From: Hamadaea sp013361475
GTDB lineage: Bacteria > Actinomycetota > Actinomycetes > Mycobacteriales > Micromonosporaceae
Direction: 5' to 3'
Assembly (NCBI RefSeq): GCF_040654195.1
Contig: NZ_JBFAHM010000027.1
Location: 1 to 23,210, forward strand
DNA length: 23,210 nucleotides
This document shows positions 1 through 8,022 of this stretch, piece by piece. The position numbers and the translations under genes were made by a program. Positions within the stretch are counted from its first letter, which is position 1; the number at the start of each line of letters is the position of its first letter. The notes beneath the pieces were generated by a model. That model ran no database searches, was not told the DNA's origin, and worked only from the letters and a program-made list of their open reading frames with translations.

Positions 1-51
1 GTGGGATCCCGCCCGCCCCGCCGGGCGGCCGGGCGCCCCCACCCCCCATCC

Positions 52-75
52 GGCCGTTGGGCCCGCCCAACGGCC
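52..75 (+). terminator. Perfect 10-bp GC hairpin upstream of mmsA
   Basis: Positions 52-61 (GGCCGTTGGG) pair perfectly with 66-75 (CCCAACGGCC) around a 4-nt loop. It lies in an almost purely G/C stretch and is followed by a second, larger hairpin. In sugar ABC operons such structures between the binding-protein gene and the ATPase gene often act as partial terminators or 3'-end stabilisers. That role is inference here, because the preceding gene is outside the window. Confidence 0.6.
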
Positions 76-92
76 CACCCGGGGCGCGCCCA

Positions 93-138
93 CCCCCCCC
101 GGGGCGGCCCCCGCCCGCCGGGCGGGGCCGCCGGGGGG
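93..138 (+). terminator. Second large GC hairpin upstream of mmsA
   Basis: A run of eight C plus GGGGCGGCCCCCGCCC (about 93-116) faces GGGCGGGGCCGCC plus a run of eight G (about 119-138). The arms pair over some 20 bases with small bulges and a tiny loop. There is no U tract. It sits about 50 bases upstream of the mmsA start and would be extremely stable in RNA. It is likely an intercistronic stem-loop that lowers transporter-gene expression relative to an upstream binding-protein gene (inference). Confidence 0.55.
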
Positions 139-190
139 GGCGCCCCGGCCGAGGGCCGGGCGGGAGCAAGCACGAGCAAGGGAGACCCAC

Positions 191-1714
191 GTGATCCTGC
201 AGATGCGGGACATCACCAAGACGTTCCCCGGTGTCACCGCGCTGTCCGACGTCAACCTGACGGTACGCCGGGGCGAGATCCACGCGATCTGCGGTGAGAA
301 CGGCGCCGGCAAGTCGACGCTGATGAAAGTGCTGTCCGGGGTGTACCCGCACGGCTCCTACTCGGGCGACATCGTCTTCGACGGAGAGCCGTGCCGGTTC
401 TCCGACATCCGGGGCAGCGAGCGACGCGGGATCGTCATCATCCACCAGGAGCTGGCGTTGTGCCCGAACCTCTCGATCGAGGAGAACATCTTCCTCGGCA
501 ACGAGCGGGCCAGGAACGGCGTCATCGACTGGATGCGTACGCACGCCGAGGCGGCCGCGCTGCTCGAACGGGTCGGCCTGACCGAGCATCCGGCGACGCT
601 CGCCATGGATCTCGGGGTCGGCAAGCAGCAGTTGGTCGAGATCGCCAAGGCCCTGTCCAAAGAGGTCCGCCTGCTGATCCTCGACGAGCCGACCGCCGCG
701 CTGAACGACGAGGACTCCGCGCATCTGCTGGATCTGCTGCGGGGTCTGCGCGACGAGGGCATCACCTGCGTGATCATCTCGCACAAGCTCAACGAGATCG
801 AGGCGATCGCCGACTCCGTGACGATTCTCCGGGACGGCCGCACGATCGAGACGCTCGACATGAAGCGCGACAACGTCACCGAGGACCGCATCATCTCGGG
901 CATGGTCGGCCGCGACCTGGAGCACCGGTTCCCCGAGCACGAGCCCAACATCGGCGACGAGGTGCTGCGGATCGAGGACTGGACCGTGCACAGCCCGACG
1001 CAGCACGGCCGGGTGGTCGTCGAGGGCGCGAACCTCAGCCTGCGGCGCGGCGAGATCGTCGGGCTGGCCGGGCTGATGGGGGCCGGCCGGACCGAGCTGG
1101 CGATGAGCGTGTTCGGGCGCAGTTACGGCATCGGCATCTCCGGCCGCGTCTACAAGGACGGCCGCGAGATCCACCTGCGGACGGTGCGGGAGGCGATCCG
1201 CCACGGCATCGCGTACGCGACGGAAGACCGCAAGCGGTATGGCCTCAACCTGATCGAGGACATCAAGCGCAACGTGTCGGCGGCCGCGCTGACGAAGCTG
1301 GCCACCCGGGGCTGGATCCACGAGAACGAGGAGTACCGGGTCGCCACCGAGTTCCAGGCGAGCATGAACATCAAGGCACCCACCGTCTCGGCGATCACCG
1401 GCAAGCTCAGCGGCGGCAACCAGCAGAAGGTCGTGCTGTCGAAGTGGCTGTTCACCGACGCCGACGTGCTGATCCTCGACGAGCCCACCCGGGGCATCGA
1501 CGTCGGGGCCAAATACGAGATCTATTCGATCATCAACCAGATGGCCGACCAGGGCAAAGCGGTGTTGGTGATCTCCTCCGAGCTGCCCGAGCTGCTCGGC
1601 ATCTGTGATCGCGTCTACGCGATGTCGGCCGGCCGGATCACCGGCGAGGTCACCCGCGCCGAGGCGACTCCGGAGCGGCTCATGCAGTACATGACCAAGG
1701 TGAAGGAGCAATAG
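191..1714 (+). CDS. mmsA: Multiple monosaccharide ABC transporter ATP-binding protein (MmsA/GguA)
   Basis: This is the cytoplasmic tandem ATPase of a CUT2-type sugar importer, powering uptake of aldoses such as arabinose, xylose, galactose or glucose together with MmsB and a periplasmic-type binding protein. The 507-residue length is normal. The N-terminal ABC domain has Walker A GENGAGKST (35-43), a degenerate signature LGVGKQQ (141-147) and Walker B LLILDEPTAAL (161-171). The C-terminal domain has the degenerate P-loop GLMGAGRTE (294-302) typical of this family, a full LSGGNQQK signature (406-413) and Walker B at 426-433. The GTG start at 191 is preceded by AAGGGAG at 178-184. The next gene begins 5 bases after the stop. 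The closest named families are GguA/MmsA; XylG is the main alternative. The ara genes downstream argue for arabinose as an in vivo substrate. Confidence 0.93.
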   Translation: MILQMRDITKTFPGVTALSDVNLTVRRGEIHAICGENGAGKSTLMKVLSGVYPHGSYSGDIVFDGEPCRFSDIRGSERRGIVIIHQELALCPNLSIEENIFLGNERARNGVIDWMRTHAEAAALLERVGLTEHPATLAMDLGVGKQQLVEIAKALSKEVRLLILDEPTAALNDEDSAHLLDLLRGLRDEGITCVIISHKLNEIEAIADSVTILRDGRTIETLDMKRDNVTEDRIISGMVGRDLEHRFPEHEPNIGDEVLRIEDWTVHSPTQHGRVVVEGANLSLRRGEIVGLAGLMGAGRTELAMSVFGRSYGIGISGRVYKDGREIHLRTVREAIRHGIAYATEDRKRYGLNLIEDIKRNVSAAALTKLATRGWIHENEEYRVATEFQASMNIKAPTVSAITGKLSGGNQQKVVLSKWLFTDADVLILDEPTRGIDVGAKYEIYSIINQMADQGKAVLVISSELPELLGICDRVYAMSAGRITGEVTRAEATPERLMQYMTKVKEQ

Positions 1715-1719
1715 TCACC

Positions 1720-2985
1720 ATGACCAGCGTCGGCCCTACGACCGGCCCGAGCACCGCCGTCGCGGTGGTGCCGGAACTTCAGGCCGCGGCACCGGACCGA
1801 TTCGGTGGCCGGCTTTTCACGGCGAACCTTCGCCAGAACGGCATCTACATCGCATTCGCGCTGATCATCGCGCTCTTCGAGATCCTCACGCACGGCGATC
1901 TGCTGACTCCGCAGAACGTGTCCAACCTGGTGGTGCAGAACTCCTACATCCTGATCCTGGCGATCGGGATGATTCTGATCATCATCTCCGGGCACATCGA
2001 CCTGTCCGCCGGTTCGGTGGTCGCCGTGACCGGCGCGATCTCCGCGGTGCTCATGGTCAACAACAACGTGCCCTGGCCGTTGGCGCTGCTGATCACGTTG
2101 CTCGCCGGGGCCGCCATCGGCGCCTGGCAGGGCTACTGGGTGGCGTACTTCGGGATCCCGGCGTTCATCGTGACGCTGGCGGGCATGCTCGTCTTCCGGG
2201 CGTTGACCCTGTCGGTCCTCGGCAACCAGGGCATCGGCCCGTTCCCGGACGAGGTGCGGACCATCGCGAACGGCTTCATGCCGACCTACCTGGGCAACAT
2301 CGGGCTCGGCCCGCTCGACGGCGCCGACCTGTTCACCCTCCTCATCGGCATCGCGTTGGTCGCCGGGTTCATCGCGACGCAGTGGCGCAGCCGGGTCGGC
2401 CGCGCCCGCTACGGGCAGTCCGTCGAGCCGATCGCGCTGTTCATCGCGAAGATCGTCATCGCCACCGTCGTGGTCATGTTCGTCATCGTCCAGCTCGCCC
2501 GGTTCAAGAACCTGCCGTGGGTGCTGGTGCTGCTGGCGGTGCTGGTGCTGGCGTACTCGCTGCTGACGAACCGGGCCGTGTTCGGCCGCCACATCTACGC
2601 CATCGGCGGCAACCTCAACGCAGCCACGCTCTCCGGCATCAAGGTCAAGTCGGTCACCTTCTGGCTGTTCGTCAACATGGGTGTCCTGGCCGCGGTGGCC
2701 GGCATCGTCTTCGCCGGCCGGCTCAACCAGGCCGGGCCCACCGCCGGCAACGGCTTCGAACTGGACGCGATCGCGGCCGCGTTCATCGGCGGCGCGGCGG
2801 TCCAGGGCGGCGTGGGCAAGGTGGTCGGGGCGATCACCGGCGGCCTCATCATGGGTGTCATCAACAACGGCATGTCGCTCATCGGCGCGCCCAGCGAGCA
2901 GGTGATGCTCTTCAAGGGGCTGGTGCTGCTGGCGGCGGTCGCCTTCGACGTCTTCACCAAGCGCCGGGCCGGAGCCGCGCGCTGA
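1720..2985 (+). CDS. mmsB: Multiple monosaccharide ABC transporter permease (MmsB/GguB)
   Basis: This is the integral-membrane channel subunit of the CUT2 importer (BPD_transp_2 family), 421 residues with about ten hydrophobic helices. A roughly 35-residue hydrophilic N-terminus precedes the first helix (about 41-58). The CUT2 cytoplasmic-loop signature GRHIYAIGGN...SGI is clear at about 289-306. The GHIDLSAGSVVA segment near 90-101 is also typical of ribose/xylose-type permeases. The ATG at 1720 follows the mmsA stop by 5 bases and its AAGGAG site (1703-1708) lies inside the end of mmsA, so translation is probably coupled. It works with MmsA as the importer core. The identification of family and role is secure; the exact sugar range is inferred from the neighbouring araBDA genes. 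Confidence 0.93.
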   Translation: MTSVGPTTGPSTAVAVVPELQAAAPDRFGGRLFTANLRQNGIYIAFALIIALFEILTHGDLLTPQNVSNLVVQNSYILILAIGMILIIISGHIDLSAGSVVAVTGAISAVLMVNNNVPWPLALLITLLAGAAIGAWQGYWVAYFGIPAFIVTLAGMLVFRALTLSVLGNQGIGPFPDEVRTIANGFMPTYLGNIGLGPLDGADLFTLLIGIALVAGFIATQWRSRVGRARYGQSVEPIALFIAKIVIATVVVMFVIVQLARFKNLPWVLVLLAVLVLAYSLLTNRAVFGRHIYAIGGNLNAATLSGIKVKSVTFWLFVNMGVLAAVAGIVFAGRLNQAGPTAGNGFELDAIAAAFIGGAAVQGGVGKVVGAITGGLIMGVINNGMSLIGAPSEQVMLFKGLVLLAAVAFDVFTKRRAGAAR

Positions 2986-3008
2986 CCACGGCGTACGCCA
3001 GAGCCACG

Positions 3009-3014
3009 TAAGAT
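3009..3014 (+). promoter_or_regulatory. Candidate -10 box (TAAGAT) before the LacI-type regulator
   Basis: TAAGAT in the 64-base gap between mmsB and the regulator gene resembles a sigma-70 -10 hexamer and would give a leader of about 30 nt. The nearest -35-like sequence, CTGACC at 2982-2987, is 21 bases away, which is too far for a standard promoter, so the call is weak. Confidence 0.25.
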
Positions 3015-3049
3015 CACGACGGGTGAGGTTCGGGGGAGGGCGAGAGACG

Positions 3050-4051
3050 ATGGCAGAGCCGCAGCCGCCGGTCATGGCTGACGTCGCCAAGCTGGCCGGG
3101 GTCTCCCACCAGACCGTCTCCCGAGTCCTCAACGACCATCGCAACGTGCGGCCGGAGACGCGGTCGCGGGTGCTCGCGGCGATCGAGGAGCTGGGCTACC
3201 GGCCCAACTCCGCCGCGCGCACGCTGGTCACCCGCAAATCGCAGACGCTCGGGGTGGTCAGCTTCGACACCACCCTCTACGGGCCGGCCTCGATGTTGTA
3301 CGGGATCGAGCAGGCGGCCCGATCGGCGAACTACTTCGTCAGCATCGCCAGCCTCCGCTCGATCGATCGCGGGTCGCTTCTGGACGCCGTCGGGCGGCTG
3401 CGCGATCAGGCCGTCGAGGGGATCGTGGTGATCGCCCCGCAGACCCCCGTGGCCGGTGCGTTGGCGGTCGCTGCGTCCGGCGTACCACTTGTCGGAGTGG
3501 CTTGCGGCGCCTCGGAGAACGTGCCGACCGTCGGCATCGACCAGCGCGGCGGCGGCGAGCTGGTCACGCGGCACCTGCTGGAGCGCGGGCATCGCACGGT
3601 GCACCACGTGGCCGGGCCGCTCGACTGGCTGGACGCGGTGGGCCGGTTGGAAGGCTGGCGCGCGGAGCTGAAGCGCGCCGGCGCGCCGGTGCCCGAGCCG
3701 GAGCAGGGCGACTGGAGTGCCGAATCCGGGTACGCCGCAGGCCGGCGGCTGGCCGCGGACCCCGAGGTGACCGCGGTCTTCTGCGCCAACGACCACATGG
3801 CCCTGGGACTGTTGCGCGCGTTCCACGAGGCCGGCCGGTCGGTGCCGGGGGACGTGAGCGTGGCCGGCTTCGACGACATCCCCGAGACCACGTTCTTCCA
3901 GCCGCCGCTGACGACGGTACGCCAAGACTTCGGCGAGCTGGGCCGGTTGTCGCTGGGCCTGCTGGTGGACCGGCTGGCCGACGGCGGATCCGGCCCGCCG
4001 CAGCATGTCGAGCTGCCGCCGACGCTGATCATCCGCGAGAGCACCCGCTAA
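3050..4051 (+). CDS. LacI-family transcriptional regulator, probable arabinose-operon repressor
   Basis: This is a 333-residue LacI/GalR repressor. The N-terminal helix-turn-helix is at about 9-30 (MADVAKLAGVSHQTVSRVLN), followed by the hinge helix region RPNSAARTLVTRKSQTLGVV near 50-70 and a periplasmic-binding-protein-like sugar domain ending in the usual CANDHMALG and VAGFDDIPE motifs. ATG 3050 is preferred over an in-frame GTG at 3023 because GGAGGG (3035-3040) lies 9 bases upstream of it. The gene sits between the sugar importer and araBDA on the same strand, 28 bases before araB. In Corynebacterium glutamicum a LacI-type AraR controls araBDA; by position this is a likely functional equivalent, but orthology cannot be shown here. 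A candidate LacI-type operator lies at 4085-4098. Confidence 0.9.
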   Translation: MAEPQPPVMADVAKLAGVSHQTVSRVLNDHRNVRPETRSRVLAAIEELGYRPNSAARTLVTRKSQTLGVVSFDTTLYGPASMLYGIEQAARSANYFVSIASLRSIDRGSLLDAVGRLRDQAVEGIVVIAPQTPVAGALAVAASGVPLVGVACGASENVPTVGIDQRGGGELVTRHLLERGHRTVHHVAGPLDWLDAVGRLEGWRAELKRAGAPVPEPEQGDWSAESGYAAGRRLAADPEVTAVFCANDHMALGLLRAFHEAGRSVPGDVSVAGFDDIPETTFFQPPLTTVRQDFGELGRLSLGLLVDRLADGGSGPPQHVELPPTLIIRESTR

Positions 4052-4079
4052 GAGCCCCCGACCCCTCCAGAGGACTGCC

Positions 4080-5777
4080 ATGAATGTTAACGCTCACAGT
4101 TATGATGATCGCTTCGTCGTCGGCGTGGACTTCGGAACGCTGTCCGGCCGGGCCGTCGTCGTCCGGGTGTCCGACGGCGCCGAGCTGGGCACCGGCGTCC
4201 ACGAGTACGCCCACGGCGTGATCGAGCGCGAGCTGCCCGGCACCGGTCAGAAGCTGCCGCCGGACTGGGCGTTGCAGAGCCCGCAGGACTGGCTCGACGT
4301 GCTGCGGATCGCCGTTCCGGCGGCGCTGGCCGACAGTGGAGTCGATCCGCAGCGGGTGATCGGCATTTCGACCGACTTCACCGCGTGCACCGTACTGCCG
4401 ACCACTGTGGACGGTACGCCGCTCTGTGAGCTGCCGGAGCTGGCCGGCCGCCCGCATGCCTGGCCGAAACTCTGGAAGCATCACGCCGCCCAGAAGCAGG
4501 CCGACCGGATCAACCGGCTGGCGCACGAGCGGGGCGAGCCGTGGATCGCGCGCTACGGCGGCAAGATCTCCTCGGAATGGCAGTACGCCAAGGCGCTCCA
4601 GGTCCTCGAAGAGGATCCGTTCGTGTATGAGCGGGCCGAGCGGTGGATCGAGGCGGCGGACTGGATCGTCTGGCAGCTGACCGGGATCGAAAGCCGCAAC
4701 GCCTGCACCGCCGGGTACAAGGGCATCTTCCAGGACGGCGGCTATCCGTCGCGCGAGTACCTCGGGGCGCTGCATCCGTCCTTCGCCGACTTCACCACGA
4801 AATTGGGTGACGTGCTGAGCCCGCTCGGCGGCCGGGTCGGTGGGCTCGTCGACATCGGGACCGGCCTGCCGACCGGGATCGCGGTCGCGACCGGCAACGT
4901 CGACGCCCACGTCACCGCACCGGCGGCGCAGGCGGTCGAGAACGGCCGGCTCCTCGCCATCATGGGCACCTCCACCTGCCACGTCCTCAACGGCTCGACC
5001 CTGGTCGACGTGCCCGGCATCTGCGGCGTCGTCGACGGCGGGATCACCGCCGGCTCCTACGGCTACGAGGCCGGGCAGAGCGCGGTCGGCGACATCTTCG
5101 CCTGGTGGCTGCGGACCGGGGTGCCGGTCGCGTACCACCAGGAGGCGGCCGACCGTGGTGAATCGCTGCACGACCTGCTCGGCCGCAAGTCCGCCGAGCA
5201 GCCCGTCGGCGCGCACGGCCTCGTCGCGCTGGACTGGATGGGCGGCAACCGCTCCATCCTGGTCGACCACGACCTCTCCGGCATCATCGCCGGGCTCACC
5301 CTCGCCACCCGGCCCGAAGAGGTCTACCGGGCGCTGCTGGAGGCGACGGCGTTCGGGACGCGGGTGATCGTCGAGAACTTCGAACGGCACGGAGTCCCGG
5401 TCACCGAGTTCATCGTCGCGGGCGGGCTCAAGCAGAACGCGCTGCTCCTGCAGATCTACGCCGACGTGCTGCGCCGCCCGGTCTCGGTCGCCCGCTCCGA
5501 CCAGGGCCCCGCCCTCGGATCGGCCATCCACGCGGCGGTCGCGGCCGGGGCGTACCCGGACGTGCCGACCGCCGCCCAGGCGATGGGCGGCGTCGAGACC
5601 GCGGCGTACCAGCCGAATCCGGCCAACGCCGACGTCTACGACCAGCTCTTCGCCGAATACCGCCTGCTCCACGACACCTTCGCGGGTCAAGGCCTGCTCC
5701 ACCGGCTGCGGGAGATCCGCAACACCGCCCTCACCCCGATCTCGGCCCTCACAGCCGCGGAAGGAACGCTCCGATGA
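4080..5777 (+). CDS. araB: Ribulokinase (AraB)
   Basis: This enzyme phosphorylates L-ribulose with ATP to L-ribulose-5-phosphate, the second step of L-arabinose catabolism. The 565-residue length matches the family (about 560-570). The FGGY-kinase N-terminal phosphate motif GVDFGTLSGRAVVV is at 15-28. The GNVDAH motif, with probable catalytic base Asp275, sits at 273-277, followed by the ATP-site strand IMGTSTCH. The C-terminal GGLKQNALLLQIYADVLRRPV motif (about 455-475) is characteristic. The ATG at 4080 has AGAGGA at 4069-4074, and no other plausible start precedes the first beta-strand. The first ten codons are AT-rich and contain an operator-like palindrome (4085-4098). The stop overlaps the araD start by ATGA, indicating coupled translation. 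Confidence 0.96.
   Translation: MNVNAHSYDDRFVVGVDFGTLSGRAVVVRVSDGAELGTGVHEYAHGVIERELPGTGQKLPPDWALQSPQDWLDVLRIAVPAALADSGVDPQRVIGISTDFTACTVLPTTVDGTPLCELPELAGRPHAWPKLWKHHAAQKQADRINRLAHERGEPWIARYGGKISSEWQYAKALQVLEEDPFVYERAERWIEAADWIVWQLTGIESRNACTAGYKGIFQDGGYPSREYLGALHPSFADFTTKLGDVLSPLGGRVGGLVDIGTGLPTGIAVATGNVDAHVTAPAAQAVENGRLLAIMGTSTCHVLNGSTLVDVPGICGVVDGGITAGSYGYEAGQSAVGDIFAWWLRTGVPVAYHQEAADRGESLHDLLGRKSAEQPVGAHGLVALDWMGGNRSILVDHDLSGIIAGLTLATRPEEVYRALLEATAFGTRVIVENFERHGVPVTEFIVAGGLKQNALLLQIYADVLRRPVSVARSDQGPALGSAIHAAVAAGAYPDVPTAAQAMGGVETAAYQPNPANADVYDQLFAEYRLLHDTFAGQGLLHRLREIRNTALTPISALTAAEGTLR
4085..4098 (+). promoter_or_regulatory. Candidate LacI-family operator inside the first codons of araB
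   Basis: TGTTAACGCTCACA is an imperfect palindrome centred on CG (its reverse complement is TGTGAGCGTTAACA) and fits the LacI/GalR operator form with a central CpG. It occupies codons 2-7 of araB, in an AT-rich patch unlike the surrounding DNA. The adjacent LacI-type regulator gene makes it the obvious candidate binding site. Binding here would block elongation or initiation at araBDA. The motif is seen; its function is inferred. Confidence 0.6.
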
Positions 5778-6454
5778 GTCTTCACCTGGTACGCCGAGAG
5801 GTGTGTGAGCTGCACGCCGAACTCGTCCGCTACGGACTCGTCGTGTGGACCGCAGGGAACGTGTCCGCCCGCGTACCGGGCGCCGACCTGATGGTGATCA
5901 AGCCGTCCGGCGTCGGGTACGAGGAGTTGACGCCGCAGAACATGGTGGTCTGCGACCTGGACGGGAACCTGGTCGAGGGCGACTTCGCGCCGTCCAGCGA
6001 CACGGCCGCTCACGCGTACGTCTATCGGCATCGGCCGGACGTCGGCGGGGTCGTGCACACCCACTCCACGTACGCCAGTGCCTGGGCCGCCCGCGGCGAG
6101 CCGGTGCCCTGCGTCCTGACGGCGATGGCCGACGAGTTCGGTGGCGAGATCCCGGTCGGTCCGTTCGCCCTGATCGGCGGGGACGACATCGGGCGCGGCA
6201 TCGTCGAGACCCTCGACGGCCACCGCTCCCCAGCCGTGCTGATGCGCAACCACGGCGTGTTCACCATCGGGCGTACCGCGAAGGCCGCCGTCAAGGCGGC
6301 GGTGATGACGGAGGACGTCGCCCGCACGGTCCACCTCGCCCGCGCGTACGGCGAACCCGTTCCCATCGACGGCAAGGACGTCGATGCCTTGTACGACCGG
6401 TACCAGAACGTCTACGGCCAGCGATCCACAACGGACGGAGCGATTGTGAGATGA
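5774..6454 (+). CDS. araD: L-ribulose-5-phosphate 4-epimerase (AraD)
   Basis: This enzyme converts L-ribulose-5-phosphate to D-xylulose-5-phosphate, delivering arabinose carbon to the pentose phosphate pathway. It is a class II aldolase-fold, zinc-dependent protein of 226 residues (E. coli AraD has 231). Metal ligands are recognisable as His95 and His97 in VVHTHSTYASAW and His160 in MRNHGVFTIG; Asp76 and Asp120 match other active-site positions of the family. The N-terminal AGNVSARVPG and KPSGVGYEEL motifs (27-52) form the phosphate-binding region. ATG 5774 overlaps the araB stop (ATGA) and has GAAGGAA about 8 bases upstream. The stop again overlaps the araA start by ATGA. The alternative, a fuculose-phosphate aldolase, is unlikely given the araB and araA neighbours. 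Confidence 0.95.
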   Translation: MSLHLVRREVCELHAELVRYGLVVWTAGNVSARVPGADLMVIKPSGVGYEELTPQNMVVCDLDGNLVEGDFAPSSDTAAHAYVYRHRPDVGGVVHTHSTYASAWAARGEPVPCVLTAMADEFGGEIPVGPFALIGGDDIGRGIVETLDGHRSPAVLMRNHGVFTIGRTAKAAVKAAVMTEDVARTVHLARAYGEPVPIDGKDVDALYDRYQNVYGQRSTTDGAIVR

Positions 6455-7947
6455 CGACACCCGACTACCGCATCTGGTTCCTGACCGGCAGCCAGGGCCT
6501 CTACGGTCCAGAGACCCTGCAGCAGGTGGCCGAGCAGTCCCAGCAGATCGCCCGCGCGCTGGCCGAGCGGTTGCCCGCCACACTGGAGTGGCGGCCGGTG
6601 CTCACCGACGCCGCCGACATCCGCCGCGTGATGCTGGAGGCCAACGCCGACGACTCCTGCGTCGGGGTGATCGCCTGGATGCACACCTTCTCCCCGGCGA
6701 AGATGTGGATCGCCGGCCTGGACGCCCTGGCCAAGCCGCTGCTGCATCTGCATACGCAGGCCAACCAGGACCTGCCGTGGGCGACCATCGACATGGACTT
6801 CATGAACCTGAACCAGGCGGCGCATGGCGACCGCGAGTTCGGCTACATCCAGTCCCGGCTGGGGGTGGCCCGCAAGACGGTCGCCGGTCACGTCGACGAC
6901 CCGTCGGTGGCCGAGCGGATCAGCACCTGGGCCCGGGCCGCCACCGGCGCCTTCGAGATGAAGACCCTGAAGCTGGCCCGGTTCGGCGACAACATGCGCG
7001 ACGTGGCGGTGACCGAGGGGGACAAGGTCGAGGCCCAACGCCGCTTCGGCGTCTCGGTGAACACGTACGGCGTCAACGATCTCGTCGCCGTCGTCGACGC
7101 GGTCGAGGACTTCCGGATCAGCGAGCTGGTCAAGGAGTACGAGGCCACCTATCGGGTGGCCGAAGCCCTCCGGGTCGGGGGAGAGCGCCACGACTCGCTC
7201 CGGTACGCCGCCCGCATCGAGCTGGGTCTGCGCGATTTCCTCACGGCCGGCGGCTTCCGGGCGTTCACGACGAACTTCGAGGACCTCGGCGGGCTGCGGC
7301 AACTGCCGGGCCTCGCCGTCCAGCGCCTGATGGCCGACGGGTACGGCTTCGGCGGCGAAGGCGACTGGAAGACCTCGGTCCTCGTCCGCACCCTCAAGAC
7401 GGCGGCGGCCGGGCTGCCGGGCGGCACGTCCTTCATGGAGGACTACACGTACCACCTGGCACCCGGGCAGGAGCTGGTCCTCGGCGCGCACATGCTGGAG
7501 ATCTGTCCCTCGATCGCCGGCACCATGCCGACCTGCGAGATCCATCCGCTGTCCATCGGCGGGCGCGAAGACCCGGTCCGGCTCGTCTTCGACGCCCAGC
7601 CCGGTCCGGCCGTCGTCGCCGGGCTGGCTGACATGGGCGATCGGTTCCGCCTGGTGGCCAACGAGATCGACGTCGTGCCGCCGCCCCAGCCGTTGCCCAA
7701 GCTGCCCGTCGCGCGCGCGGTGTGGCGACCTCGGCCCGATCTGCGTACGTCGGCCGAGGCGTGGCTGACGGCAGGCGCACCGCACCACACGGTCTTCTCC
7801 GCGGCGGTCGGCGTCGACCTGCTCGCCGACCTCGCCGAGATGACCGGGGTCGAGCTGCTCGTCATCGACGCCGACACCACCATGCGGCAGTTCACCAAGG
7901 AACTGCGCTGGAACCAGGCCTACTACCGCCTAGCCGCGGGCCTCTAG
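6451..7947 (+). CDS. araA: L-arabinose isomerase (AraA)
   Basis: This cytoplasmic, Mn-dependent enzyme interconverts L-arabinose and L-ribulose, the first step of the pathway. It has 498 residues against about 500 in E. coli. The N-terminus IWFLTGSQGLYGPETL and the HTQANQ segment (101-106) are diagnostic. Metal-binding residues align as Glu303 (GGEGDWK), Glu330 (SFMEDYTYH), His347 (GAHMLEICPS) and His446 (APHHTVFS). The start at ATG 6451 overlaps the araD stop and has GGACGGAG at 6433-6440; an open frame extends upstream to 5845 but only as antisense-free read-through of araD in another frame. As the last gene of the araBDA set it ends just before a long hairpin (7950-8022) that it shares with a convergent gene. 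Confidence 0.97.
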   Translation: MTTPDYRIWFLTGSQGLYGPETLQQVAEQSQQIARALAERLPATLEWRPVLTDAADIRRVMLEANADDSCVGVIAWMHTFSPAKMWIAGLDALAKPLLHLHTQANQDLPWATIDMDFMNLNQAAHGDREFGYIQSRLGVARKTVAGHVDDPSVAERISTWARAATGAFEMKTLKLARFGDNMRDVAVTEGDKVEAQRRFGVSVNTYGVNDLVAVVDAVEDFRISELVKEYEATYRVAEALRVGGERHDSLRYAARIELGLRDFLTAGGFRAFTTNFEDLGGLRQLPGLAVQRLMADGYGFGGEGDWKTSVLVRTLKTAAAGLPGGTSFMEDYTYHLAPGQELVLGAHMLEICPSIAGTMPTCEIHPLSIGGREDPVRLVFDAQPGPAVVAGLADMGDRFRLVANEIDVVPPPQPLPKLPVARAVWRPRPDLRTSAEAWLTAGAPHHTVFSAAVGVDLLADLAEMTGVELLVIDADTTMRQFTKELRWNQAYYRLAAGL

Positions 7948-7949
7948 CG

Positions 7950-8022
7950 TGATCATTGCGCCAGCCACGCTGCTTCGCGGAGCGATTTGTCCGCTCAAAC
8001 AGCATGGCTGGCGCAATGATCA
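7950..8022. terminator. Bidirectional 23-bp hairpin between araA and the convergent gene
   Basis: Positions 7950-7972 and 8000-8022 are inverted repeats matching at 22 of 23 positions. The single mismatch would be a G-U pair in the minus-strand transcript and A-C in the plus-strand one. The 27-base loop has its own short stem (GCGGA 7977-7981 with TCCGC 7990-7994). The left arm starts 2 bases after the araA stop, and the right arm contains the stop codon of the minus-strand gene. There is no U tract, as is common in actinobacteria. Confidence 0.75.

Noticed and set aside
1..297. 98-codon plus-strand frame at the left edge
   Set aside because: It is low-complexity Pro/Gly/Arg from the GC block, then an out-of-frame reading of mmsA.
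1615..3144. 509-codon minus-strand frame opposite mmsB
   Set aside because: It is rich in Asp, Arg, Glu, His and Gly with no domain, as expected from the reverse strand of high-GC coding DNA; the plus strand encodes a clear permease.
4029..5702. 557-codon minus-strand frame opposite araB
   Set aside because: It is an antisense shadow with biased composition; araB on the plus strand is a full-length kinase with all motifs.
5845..7947. 700-codon open frame covering araA and extending back through araD
   Set aside because: Only the part from ATG 6451 matches arabinose isomerase; the upstream 200 codons are an out-of-frame reading of araD, and ATG 6451 has a good ribosome-binding site and an ATGA overlap.
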